64,000 bases of DNA from Gremmenia infestans (taxonomy: Eukaryota; Ascomycota; Leotiomycetes; Helotiales; Hamatocanthoscyphaceae): the NCBI GenBank assembly GCA_032629725.1, contig JAFEVB010000007.1:744001-808000 (forward strand), written 5' to 3'. The position numbers and the translations under genes were made by a program. The notes below the pieces were generated by a model that searched no databases, was not told the origin of the DNA, and was given only the letters and a program-made list of their open reading frames with translations. Position 1 is the stretch's first letter. Every line of letters starts with the position of its first letter. Of this stretch, positions 32,298-43,830 are shown piece by piece.

Positions 32298-34565
32298 CTA
32301 GCATCGTTCGAACACCCTGTACAAGCCCTTCAAATTCGCAATCTCAACGACAGCGCCCTTGCCCAACGACCTTGTAGCAATCAGTCGCGCCCTAAATGCT
32401 GGAAATAGTACGTCTTCAACGACTTTCACTACTTCAGCCCTCCTACTCTTAAGCTCTTCATCCATTCCCTCCTCAGCATCCTCAGGACCACTGCTAGGAG
32501 GTAGTTGCTCAGGCACGTAGAAAGAAGCCAATTCACGGAGAAAGGTCTCAAAGCAGTTTTTCTCGCTGCTCCAGTTGACATGCGGCCCGAGACGGAGCAG
32601 GAAACGAGGGAGTTTGGCGAGGGAGGGCGTGTAGCCTTTGAGGAGGAGCGGAATGGAGATTATGTCGCCTTCGGGGGATATCTCAAAGGAGAAGTATTCT
32701 AGCAGCATGTCTCGACGCTCTATCAGCTGTGCGGAAACGAGATCAACCGCATCCTGGACCTCGAAATCATCATCCGTGTTTGTCGGAGTAAGAGAGGCTT
32801 TCTCGTGCTCTGCTGCCAGGGCGAGGAGTTCGCGGAGGTTGAGAGGGGTTTCGAAGCGGATGACACCAAAGTTTCCGAAGTCCGTGAGGCCTACTTGATA
32901 GAAGTATTCGTTGGCCACCATGCCGTAATCTACGAGGAATAGTCGTACGCCTCCTTGGATGGCAGCTAAGCGTCTGCGTTCGTCCACGACGCCTACAAAG
33001 GTGTGGGAGGCGAAAATCTCGGTGAGGTCGTTGTGCATCTCGTCGCGGACTTCGGCGCGCAGGTCTTTTACCGTCATGAGACGGCAGTTGATAGGCTCGC
33101 GGTCAGATTGTTGGTAATCAAGGTCTGAGGGGTGCGTGTTTGCTGTCAGAGGGGTTTCGCTACCGCGGGGAGCGCTTGGTGGGAGCATGCTGGTTATTTT
33201 GCGGACTTTGGCGTCAGTGCGGACGAGGTTGTTTTCGTAGGGTTTGGGTTTGGGGGTACTGTTTGACTTGCTTGGGACATCGCTGCCGGTTGAGTCTACT
33301 GATATTAGAGGTATGTGAGCACCGGGGAGGAGGGTCTGGGTCATGAAAGTACGGCTTGTGTCGACATTTGCGAGTTTTACGCGGATGTCGCCGCATATCT
33401 TTTCGATTATCTCGTCTTCGTTCAGGAAGTTGACTTCATTTTTTGTTGGGTGGACGTTGACGTCTACTCGTTGAGGGTCGATGTCGAGGCTGAGGTATGT
33501 GAAGGGATGTCCTCCTTTGGGTAAAAAGTTTGAATAGGTCTGTTCGATGGCTTTCCGAATGTTTGTAGAATCCACAGAACGGTGGTTGATGAACAGGAGC
33601 AACACAGTCTTCTTGACGTGATAGTTAGCATTAGTCGTCCATCCTCGAGCCCGATAGCCGTATGTTTCGTCTGAGGATGTAAATTCGATCAATTCGGCTG
33701 CTACTGAGCTTCCATGGATTTGTCGAATACGATCAACAGTCGAAGAATTAGACTGCGTCGATATCGTAGTACTGGCCTCGCCGTGTTTCTTACAGCTGAA
33801 AGCAACCCCATCACAGTGAATTGCATATCTCCCCACAACGTCTAAGATCTTGTTGTACTCCTCTGAAGCTGATCTGAAAGCACGCCGGCGGGTTGGGACG
33901 TTGTAAAAGAGGTCTTCCACGGTGATTTGCGTTCCTGGGCGCCCAGCCGTGGGTTTCGGATCCGCACTCTGACCAGGCTTTGCGGGAATCAACTTCCCGC
34001 TGTCGTAGTGTGCCCTCCAAGCACAGCTAGAGTCTTTCGTCTTCGTAGTTACAGTAAGATGAGCAATATGGCTGATACTAGCGAGTGCTTCTCCGCGGAA
34101 TCCATAGGTACCGATAGAAGTCAAGTCCTCGAAAGCCTTGAGCTTTGAAGTAGTAAACCGCTTGCATAGAATTGGCAGATCTTCTTTCTAGTTACTGTTA
34201 GCTTGGAAGACAACACCTTCAAGTACTTACGGAAATCCCATGACCGTTATCTGTGATTTGCAAAAGCTTTAATCCGCCTTCTTTGACGAGAACCTCGAGA
34301 GAAGTAGATCCGGCATCAACAGCATTTTCTATAAGTTCTTTCAATGCGTGCACTGGCGCCACGATAATCTCGCCAGCAGCGATCTTGTTGACAACATCTG
34401 GATCAAGAGCCTTTGAAAAGAATTAGTAAAAAACATCTATTTCGACGAGTTGTTTATGAACCTCACCCTGATCCTTTGGGGAGCTGAAACTTCCAGATGT
34501 ATCTCAGAGGCTTTTCTCTTGGTACCTCTCGGACTCTCCGTATCCAGATCCATATGTTCCGCCAT
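32298..34565 (-). CDS. MLH1: DNA mismatch repair protein MLH1
   Basis: Exons 34565-34467, 34410-34231 and 34187-32298 (introns 56 and 43 nt) give 722 residues. The start is the ATG of MAEHMDLDTE; a second in-frame ATG is four codons on. The GHKL ATPase domain shows KIAAGEIIVAPVHALKELIENA (split over motif I with catalytic Glu and metal Asn), DAGSTSLEV, DNGHGIS and GTYGFRGEAL. The transducer domain has DVNVHPTKNEVNF. The C-terminal interaction domain ends in FERC, the hallmark Mlh1 terminus that contributes to the MutL-alpha endonuclease site. It acts in the nucleus with Pms1, and Mlh3 in meiosis. No damage is visible. Confidence 0.97.
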
Positions 34566-36568
34566 TTTCAGGGTTTAATAATTGACCGCGAATTATGCCT
34601 CTCACCATCCCTAAAACTAGAACCAACTCAGTCGCAAGTCATGTTATCATGTATTTCCATCGAACGTTCGGCGATTCTTCATTTCTGATCAGCTCGGCCA
34701 AGAAACAACCGTATTGACCAGCCTGGCAATATATATGGGAAGCTAGAGATGAAGGTTGCGATCAAGGAGGGAGGTCACGCTGCCGCGTGATTGACCATTC
34801 TATGCTGACTAATCAATATCTGACCGGGTGGACCCAACCAGCTTCAGTGACATTTCTCCATTTTATAGAATGTATCTTTCCAAACACACTCGTCCTTCAT
34901 CGCATTCTCACCTCGTTCAATTGAAAAGCTGGCCGCGTCGACATACTCCAGGTTATCAGCGAAATTGCATTTAGCAACAACTTTCTCGACGATTATATCC
35001 CAAGATATCACCCACCGGTATTATCTTCAGACGACGCGTCGGCGATCCGCTACATATGCGCATCTTCGAAATTTCAACCTGGTCCCTCAATTATGTGGGA
35101 TGAATTTATACGAAAATACGGGAACGTGTTGAATTAGAGCTGATGCGTGTTCTAACACAACGGATGGCCCTAACAAGAGAAGATAATGGTACAATGGTAC
35201 ATGAAATTACAAACTGTTGGAATATTTGACAATATCTGGAGCGTGTGATCCCCCAAGTCGTACTGTCGATTCTTCATGTGCGACAAACTTGGGCTCGATG
35301 CTCTAGATATCTACAATATCTCTGCATTCGATTCCTTGGAGTCTATCAAATTGCAGGACGCCTTTTCAGGCATATACCTTCCAGAGATTCAAGGTGTGGA
35401 AGGATTGTACTTCAAAACGTTTCTTGAAGGCAGACCATTACACAGAAACTGCCATGAACAGTATCAAGGCAATGCATGAACAAGTTGGAGATCTCTACTT
35501 CACAGGTCATGCCATTTCTAACAATGGTTTACTTGTGCGGCATCTGGCAATGATATTGTACGAGAAAGAAGAAACACCATGAAGGGGTGGTAGGTAATAT
35601 CACGAGAGACGTTTTCATTAACATCACGGAACAATATAATCCTACTGCCCAGGCTAGGAAGCCAAAACAGCCTTGTAGGTCAGCCGTGACGCCGATAGAG
35701 ACCAAGCTACAGCTAAAGAGAAGCCTGAGATCAATCTGCATGTTCCAAGGACGAAGTGTCTCCAGTCTGACATGCTGCAGGGAAATTCCTGCGATCTTCC
35801 AATGCATGACCGCTTTGCTGTATGATGAGAATATTGGTTATCATTCTTGTGTTTTTGAGGCCCAAGCCTGGTCTTCACATTGGCCTTACGCGGTGCTGGG
35901 ACGCGAACGAGCGAAGTACTCGACCGAAAAGCTATTCTATTATTCAGGCTGGAGATGAAACGCAGCACAAAAGAAAAACTGCGTATGCCAGCTTCCATTA
36001 GCAAAGAAAGTCCCGCCACTTCAGTGCAAGTCCAAGACTCGCGTTCCCACGTAAGTTTGCCATTGGCGTGAAAGCCGCACTCATTGCTTTGGCATTTAAA
36101 TACCTCTCTCGACTTGACAGATCGAGATGGTTGCGCTATCCCTCTCCCTTGCGATCTTTACCTTAAGTAGGGGTAGAATAAAACAAGTGTGCAAGCTAGT
36201 CCAATACAAAGTCATGGTCCACAACTATGATGTCTACGTGATGCATCAGTGTGGTGCTTTCCTACCAGTAGCCGGGAGAACTTTACTGCTGCAAGATGGC
36301 CGGAATCTTACTTTCCCATTTTGTCTTGGTCGGTCCTTCTCCCGAATTGCAGAACCCTTGGCAATCCATTTGTGGTTCTGGGAGCTTCTTCCACATATAA
36401 ACCCTCCAAAGTTCAGGCAGGAGCAGCCCATGCTAGGGGCTACCTTGGGATATGCGACTTCGGCCGATTCCTCAAACTGCAAACACAAACACTCCTTTGC
36501 TCGTTACTTTTGGGCCCACGTCCAAATTCCCTTCTTTGGTCTTGCTTCACTCACTCTACCGTTGCTCA
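34566..36568. other. 2-kb intergenic region with coding-like fragments
   Basis: Upstream of MLH1 (-) and of the GMC gene (+). Several + strand stretches look partly protein-like: 34946-35137 (AFSNNFLDDYIPRYHPPVL..., 64 codons to TAG), 35276-35479 (LDALDIYNISAFDSLESIKL) and 35394-35582 (ETAMNSIKAMHEQVGDLYF). I could not join them into one model or assign a family. They may be an undetected many-exon gene or a decayed one. The last ~400 bp would hold the promoter and leader of the GMC gene. Confidence 0.35.
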
Positions 36569-39500
36569 ATGTTGCTCTTCGAAGCTCCCATTCTGGCCGT
36601 CGCTTTGTACCTCCTTACATTTGTCTCCTCACTTCCCCTTGACGATCGCGATGTTAATGCACAAATCCTAGATTGCTATGACTTCATAATAGTTGGAGGA
36701 GGCGTCTCTGGGCTCGTAGTGGCTAACCGTCTCACGGAAGATCCAAGTGGTAAATTCTCAACGAATTTGACGGAAATGTGATACTGACAGTACTCTCAAG
36801 TGACTGTCCTTGTTCTCGAAGCAGGACCTCTGTACGTCGATTGTTCCTTTCTTGTTTTCTCTGCTTATACACAATTCAGTGACAACTACGAAGAAACCAT
36901 TCTATATCCCATTGACAGCGGCTATGGTCTCGGCACAAAATATGACTGGAACCTCTGGACAGCTCCTCAACTTTCTCTTGATGGACGAGGACGTCCATAT
37001 GATACTGGCAGAGGCGTTGGAGGTGGCAGCATAATCAATGGAATGTGCTGGACCAGAGGAGGTCGTGCAGACTACGATGCTTGGGAAGCTCTTGGAAATC
37101 CGGGCTGGGGCTGGGATGGTATGCTTCCATACTTCAAGAAGGTAAGTCAGCGCCATACAAGGTAGTCTTAACACTAATGTGCATCTTTCAGACGGAGAAC
37201 TACACCGATAATGTCGACGCCGATTTCAGCAAAAGACTTTATATCCAACCAGACCCCTCCTTTCATGGTACTGATGGCTACGTGCATGTCAGCTACCCAC
37301 GATATTTCTACAACCAGTCTCGTAAGTAGTATCACAGAAGTATCTCGAGCTACAAAACTGATTTGCACCAGAGGCCTTCCTTGAAGGCCTAAATGAACTC
37401 GGCATTTCCATCTTGAAGGATCCAAATAATGGATTTACTGCAGGTGGGATGCTCATACCCAACAACATCAATCCAGATAATCAGACTCGCTCGACGGCTC
37501 GACTAGCTTATCTTGATGGTTTCATCGACAGACGCCCAAACTTACAAGTGGTAACTAACCAGCATGTCTACCGTCTCATCATGGACTCTGCCACTCAGCA
37601 GACTCAACCTCACACCTCTTCTCCAAAACATCATGCTGATGACCGCTGGGTGTCAGGAGTGCAGGTAAGTGAACCTTTTACAGCAATTTTCGCCCAGTCC
37701 AGACCGAAATGCACCCTGACCCTGATAGTTCATTCCCGACGGCACTCTGTCTATTCACAATGTCACCTGCTCACGGGAGGTCATCCTCGCCGCTGGAGCT
37801 GTTCATACTCCTCAGATTCTTGAGTTTTCTGGCATCGGTGATCCGAATGTTCTGAACAAGTTTAATATTCCAACAAAAATCAAGCTACCAGGAGTGGGCA
37901 ACAATTTTCAAGATCATCCTTATCTTGGTGTAGTCTACTATGGTATGCAGAACCCCTTCTCCAAGAAACCATGGTCGACGCTAACTTGGTTAGTCTCCAA
38001 CATGAGTTATCTGACTCTTTCCATGATTTCCAAGAACCCAACTCTTTTGACTCAGGATGAGCAAGAATATTACGTTAAGAAGACAGGTATGAATCTTAGT
38101 TAATGCTTGATGGTTTGGACTAACTCCGACCTTCAAGGGCCCTGGACTGCGGGAGCAATAAATACAGTAGCATTTCCGTCGTTGCCCTCCATCTCCAAGA
38201 ATTGGACGAATATGATCGCTGACGCCGAGAGCCAATCTCCTACGGCATACTTGCTTCCAAATCTCGATCCAACAATCATTGCAGGTTACCAAGCGCAAAA
38301 GGATATTCTTGTGAACCTCCTGGGTCGCAGCGATGCCAGCGCCTACGAAATATTGAGTGACAACATTGGCCTTCTCTCAGTCGCTGCAGTGCGTACTTTG
38401 TCTCGGGGTCATGTTCATATGCAGGACATCAATCCATTTATGCAGCCCTTGATCGACCCTCGTTTTTGTTCAAACCCGCTTGATTGCCAGGTCATTGTAG
38501 AAGGCCTTCTGTTCAACAATCGCCTCATTAACACAAGCTCAATGCGTCAACTGGGCCCGGCTCCATACTATCCTTTCCTTCAGGATGCTACTCCAGAGAC
38601 GTTGATGCCTGCAGTTAGGTCTGGAATCAGAACGGAGTTTCATGGTGCTGGATCAACTTCCATGCTTCCACTAGAACATGGAGGTGTCGTTGACTCGCAT
38701 CTTCGCGTCTATGGAACAAAGAACTTGAGGATAGTAGACGGAGGGATTATGCCACTCGTACCTGCAACTCATCTTCAAGCACCTGTCTATGCCATTGCTG
38801 AGAAAGTAGGTTGGTTCCCTTGCCAGTATGCATACAGCAATGCTAATAGTTTCCCAGGCAGCAGACATCATCAAGGCCCACAATTTGCGTCTCCAACTTC
38901 AGAGCTGTGGAAGAAAGTCTACTTCTCGAGTCGAGCTGGTCGTTTCGAATAGCTCTATTGGGAAATTGACACCAAAGAACACGTCGGTATCAAGGCTACC
39001 AACACCATCAACTTTCCAGCAGCTTATGAATATCAGCGCGTTTATGCCGTTTATCAACTCAACAAGCTCAAACCCTCTGAAACCATCTAGCACGCCTCAG
39101 ACTCTACCCCTCGCAGAGGGCATGTTCCAGGCTTCAAACCTGTCCGCCTTTAGGCAAACATCGAATACTTTGAAAGTCACCGGCAACCCAGTTGCAGATT
39201 TCATGTCAATCCTTTTCACGCAAAGCAGCACAACTCTTACTTCGTTGCCGGCCGCACTGCCTACGCTCTTCACAAATACTGTCCGCTCAAACGATTCAGC
39301 ATTAGGCAGATTCCCAATTTCCAGTCCACTTCTAGCTTTGTTGCCAACAGCCATCATCCCAAAGGCGCCTCTGCTGTCAGTGGATAATGCGGCACTTGCC
39401 GATCTGGCTCCAAGCCTTTTAGCTGAAGTAAAGTCGCTTCAAGATTCTGCTACTAGCTATGCTTCCAAATCTTCGCAACCAACATTTACTGCCTTAGATG

Positions 39501-39697
39501 CACCGGTGCATTCAGACCGGAACCCGTCATTTGACGCTCTGCCTCGTGAGCTCTTCGCCGCAGGACATCCTCTTCACGAGATTCTTAGTTTCACTCCAAG
39601 AAAACGCGACTCGGACATTGGTCTGCAGGACGAGGATAATTCCAAGGAATGTGAAGATAGTTCCGAGGAATGTGACGGTGATGCAGATGAATGTTAA
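36569..39697 (+). CDS. Secreted GMC oxidoreductase with long C-terminal extension
   Basis: Eight exons: 36569-36749, 36801-36831, 36880-37141, 37192-37321, 37372-37664, 37729-38086, 38138-38805 and 38858-39697; introns 48-64 nt, all in phase; 920 residues. A signal peptide (LLFEAPILAVALYLLTFVSS) precedes the FAD-binding DFIIVGGGVSGLVVANRL. GMC signatures follow: GRGVGGGSIINGMCWTRGG and GAVHTPQILEFSGIG. The active-site region has FHGAGSTSMLP and VPATHLQAPVYAIAEK, so both expected catalytic His positions are filled. The usual C-terminus (AADIIKAHN) falls at ~650, but the same frame runs on for ~270 Ser/Thr/Leu-rich residues and ends with an acidic Cys-containing tail (KECEDSSEECDGDADEC). The core is a flavin-dependent alcohol-type oxidase/dehydrogenase; the substrate is unknown. 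The 31-nt exon 2 is a microexon. Confidence 0.9.
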
Positions 39698-39943
39698 GCT
39701 ATTGTTACTGAAGAAGCGAAAGAGTATGTGAGTGGCAGTGATTGAGATCCATTTTGATTTTGGTCTGCAATGATGCTTTGAAAGGATTAGATTAGGACTT
39801 ATGGTATATGGTATATAGCGCTTTTATGAAAAGTCAACCAATATTAAAAGACACCCAACTCCTCTCGCTATGCATGTTATGTCCAAATTCGAGTTCGTGG
39901 GATGTGTACTTCGTTATAGCAGACGCCCATGCATGAATGTTCC
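39698..39943. other. Convergent 3' region
   Basis: 246 bp between the GMC and DUF202 stops; AT-rich with a short ggtatatggtatat repeat near 39801. No gene. Confidence 0.6.
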
Positions 39944-40610
39944 TCAATATCTCTTCGAATTCGTCGCCAGAAAAAGTATGCAAACGGCACCAATAGCAAA
40001 AGCTACCACTGTCAAGACCTGCCAACACATCATTAGCACGTTAGCGTCTCTTTCGTAAAACTCTACTCACACTCTGAGTCTTCCACCCCGTCTGCACAAT
40101 CGCCGCTCGTCTCGAATACTTAGTGACCGTCTTGACATAATTTCCAGTCCCCAAACACAAACAAGCTACACTGAGAACCCAGAATATGATGCCCACGGGC
40201 TTCGCCATGCGCAGTTCGAGAGGCGTGGGCTTGGATTTTAGATGGAAGGAGATGACGATAGCGACTGCTACTATGGACATGTAGAGGGATAGGCGGAGGT
40301 AGGAGAGGAATGTACGCTCGTTTGCGCAGTGATCGCGGGCATCGCTGTCGGTGTTGTCGAAGAGAAGGGGGCCGATGAGAGGAGGGATGCAGAAGATGTT
40401 GGAGCGGTCTCGTTGGTGTCTGGGAGGAAGGGGGAGGGGGGTGTTAGTCGAGAGCCTCGCGAAGGGAGGAAAGGGAAGTGAACGTGAATAAGAGGGGTAG
40501 AATAGAACGTACTCTGCGACATTAACGGGGCGTGGGTGTATTGGTATCCCCAATGGATTATATGTATTCCTTGGACCAGATGCCTCTTCCTCGTCTCCCG
40601 GCTGAACCAT
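39944..40610 (-). CDS. DUF202 membrane protein
   Basis: Exons 40610-40513, 40419-40071 and 40018-39944 give 173 residues. Intron 1 (40512-40420, 93 nt, GTACGT...CCCAG, CTAAC branch) is stop-free and a multiple of three, so a naive frame reads through it. Intron 2 (52 nt) is needed to reach the third membrane segment. After a ~65-residue hydrophilic head, the DUF202 domain starts at SDARDHCANERTFLSYLRL. TM1 is MSIVAVAIVIS, TM2 IIFWVLSVACLCLG and TM3 LTVVAFAIGAVCILFLA. DUF202 proteins are small three-TM proteins; in yeast the domain occurs in Vtc1-like and related vacuolar proteins. The exact role is unknown. Confidence 0.85.
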
Positions 40611-41104
40611 ATTTAATATTCCGTCTCTTGGTTGAAGTCGAGTTCAATTGCTGTATGGATATATATTTCTCTGATCTGGTCATATTACAAAGAGTAACTC
40701 TAGCTTTGTGCAGGGATGTCGAATGTTGAAATGGCATGGATAGAGTTGCCTATCGTGGATAAAGTTCCTATCAATCACGCTTATCCATTGGCTCACCGCT
40801 GCTCTCAAATGACTAACGGCGGGAAGCTCCCCGGTGTTTTGGGGATGAGTATATTTTCCTCCCTACCTCTCTCTCTCCAATGTTTGTTCTCACTTTTTTC
40901 TTTGACCCTCTATAAATATTTCTCAACATATCTACAGCATTTCCGCTTTTTAAAGATCTAGAGGTTTTACCATCAAACATCTTGTATTCCCCTCAGGAAG
41001 GTACCTTATCTCAGACAAATTGGCGATAGCTGCATGAAAGCTGGCGGGGTAATATCACAACCCTTAATCACGCATGGTGTCACGATTCCACAACATATTG
41101 TACC
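40611..41104. promoter_or_regulatory. Divergent promoter DUF202 / MATE
   Basis: 494 bp between divergent starts; pyrimidine-rich near 40855-40910 with a tataaata-like element at 40911-40918 on the + strand, ~190 bp before the MATE ATG. No other motif recognised. Confidence 0.45.
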
Positions 41105-43191
41105 ATGTCGACGCCTCAATCCATAGAACGGCAAGCAAGTCGGAACTTCTCCATTGCCCGATCTCCTTTCGGCAACTCCTACCTCTCACAATCCCCCATC
41201 GCTCAAGAATCCATAGCACGAGATCTTGCAGAGTATTCCGAAGATGAAGTCGAACAACAAGAGAGCGATGGCGGGGAGAGCAGTTCCGAATCAGAGTCCG
41301 ATACTTCGACTCTCCGGCCAGATGTTGCTCAGAACTCAATGGCTAGCTCCTACCGGAGACCCAGCTTCGTTGCTTTTGGAGGCACGAGAGCAGCTATCAC
41401 ACCGCATGTGGGAGTAGACACGGCATACCTTACGAAGAAAGAAAAGAAGCAGTCGAGGAATGAAGAGAGGAGTTTGCTGCGAGATAACCATCTTGCTCCA
41501 CCAAAACACGCAGAGCCGGCGCAAAGGAGTGCCTGGAGCCGATTATTCAGGCGGTTATTCAGCACCAAGATACCAAAGACAGAAGCGGATCTGGAAGTTC
41601 CTCCCGAAGCAATATTCACAGCACAGCCGTCGGAAACTTCAGCATTACTACCAAACGGCGCACAGGAATCAGCGCGAACACACCACGAACGATTGAACAG
41701 ACAATGGGAAGCAGCAGTGGCAGCAGGCAAGATCAAGACGACATGGCAGCGAGAAGCGAAGACATTATGGAGATACGCCAGTCCGCTGGTCGTAACATTT
41801 CTCTTACAGTATTCTCTCCCAGTTGCAAGTGTATTCACCGTTGGCCATCTAGGGACTTTGGAACTCGGTGCGGTGAGTTTAGCTAGTATGACTGCGAATA
41901 TTACTGGATACTCCATTTATCAAGGACTAGCTACGAGTCTAGATACGCTGTGTGCGCAGGCTTATGGTTCTGGGAAGAAACACTTGGTTGGATTACAGCT
42001 GCAGAGAATGGTCTACTTTCTGTGGGCGCTGACCGTTCCTATTGGCGTGATCTGGCTGTCTGCAGAGAAGATCCTAGAGATGATGGTCCCGGAAAAGGAA
42101 ACTGCTAGACTCGCTGGACTTTATCTGCGGATCTTGCTTCTTGGAGCGCCTGGATATTCTTGTTTTGAGGCTGGGAAGCGATTTGTGCAATCCCAGGGAC
42201 TGTTTTCTGCTACTACTTACGTCTTGCTTATTGCTGCACCCCTCAATGCCTTCATGAACTGGCTATTTGTATGGCAGTTCAAGTGGGGATTTGTAGGAGC
42301 TCCGATTGCCGTGGCTATTACCGATACTCTTCTTCCGATCTTACTGCTTCTGTATGTTAGGTTCGTAGATGGAAGGCAATGCTGGAATGGGTTTACGAAG
42401 AAGGCGTTCCATAATTGGGGTAAGTCTCTTGATGCAATCTTTGCAACCGGGTGCTAATGTCAATAGGTCCCATGATCAAACTTGCTCTTCCTGGACTTAT
42501 CATGGTGGAAGCGGAATTTCTAGCTTTTGAAATACTTACACTGGCGTCGAGCTACTTCTCGGTGACCCATCTCGCAGCTCAAAGTGTTCTCAGCACCTTG
42601 GCAGCACTTACCTTCCAAATCCCCTTCGGCATCTCAATTGCAGCCTCCACGCGAGTAGCAAATCTCATCGGAGCCACCCTTTCAGACGCCGCAAAGACTA
42701 GCGCCAAAGTGGTATGTATTCGGTCTCCCCTTTGTACCACTTGTACGCAAAGTTCAACTGCTGACCCCACCCAGGCCTTCGTAGTAGCAACCCTAGTCGG
42801 CATATTTAACGTCCTCTTACTCTCCAGCCTCCGAAACTCCATCCCCCAACTCTTCACCTCGGACCCCGAAGTAATCCGTCTCGTCTCGAGCGTCCTGCCC
42901 ATCTGCGCCGCCTTCCAGCTCTTCGACGCTCTGGCCGCAGACTGCAACGGCTTGCTTCGCGGACTAGGATACCAGGAGATAGGCGGGTATATTAACCTGG
43001 TTTGCTATTACGTGGTGGCGATGCCGATTAGTTTCGGCACTGCGTTTGGGCTGCACTGGGAGTTGGAGGGGCTGTGGACGGGCGTGGCTATTGCGTTGGG
43101 CTTGGTTGCTGCGGCTGAGGCCTGGTTCTTGATCAAGGCGGATTGGGAGAAGGCGGTGGAGGAAGCGAAGGCTCGGAATAGTGCGGGGTGA
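41105..43191 (+). CDS. MATE family efflux transporter
   Basis: Exons 41105-42419, 42467-42711 and 42775-43191 (introns 47 and 63 nt) give 658 residues, standard for fungal MATE proteins. The first ~200 residues are a hydrophilic, Ser/Glu-rich cytosolic head (YSEDEVEQQESDGGE). Two six-helix MATE bundles follow. The first runs from WRYASPLVVTFLLQYSLP through GLATSLDTLCAQAYGSGK. The second starts at IKLALPGLIMVEAEFLAFEI and includes AADCNGLLRGLGYQ. The family exports cationic organic compounds by H+ or Na+ antiport; the closest yeast relative is Erc1. The last residues (KAVEEAKARNSAG) are cytosolic. The substrate cannot be read from the sequence. Confidence 0.94.
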
Positions 43192-43830
43192 GGTTTGAGA
43201 GGTGTAATGTGGTTGTAATAAGTGGAATTTGTGAGTTCTTACTGCCGCTTGATAGTTGAATACCCAATGCAGCGTAGGTTCTTGTTCGACGGCCGTTTCG
43301 TCCTCGAGAGATGTTTTTGTAAACCTTTCAAAGCCCTTCAGTGTGGCAGGAAAAGTTCTTCTATTTCTGTTTCCTGTTGCAATTGCTTGACTATATTCCA
43401 TGAATTCTTCCCAGGGAAACCCCGCCGCCCCTTCATCCCTCCCTGTTATGCTAAGAAGGAAGCATACTATACACCAAACGACTTACCATAGCTATAAGAA
43501 CTACTCCGATCCTTACATGAAGGCTCTCGAGGACCGAGCTTTCTACCAACTTACCAAGAAGCATTGATCGCGCAGGTTTTGTCGTGGTGAGAGTTTTCAG
43601 TTCAGTCAGTCGTCTGTCTATTATAGTGTTATGTTTAAAGACTATTGGAAGACGGTTGAGGGGTTTAATGTTGTTATGTTATAGTTGCTGTCATTCACTG
43701 GTATATATGTTGAGGTTTTGAAAAGATTAGATGGATAGTAGAAGCTGCAGTGATATGTTTCAGTATTCGGTTGTATGGACCGAAACGGACTTATAATATT
43801 TCAGCATTTGCTTTACCAACTAATGGCATC
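43192..43830. other. Intergenic MATE to C2H2 regulator
   Basis: 0.64 kb with the MATE 3' flank and the upstream region of the next gene. An acceptor-like atatttcag at 43796-43804 leaves room for an upstream 5' exon of the C2H2 gene. No other feature. Confidence 0.45.
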
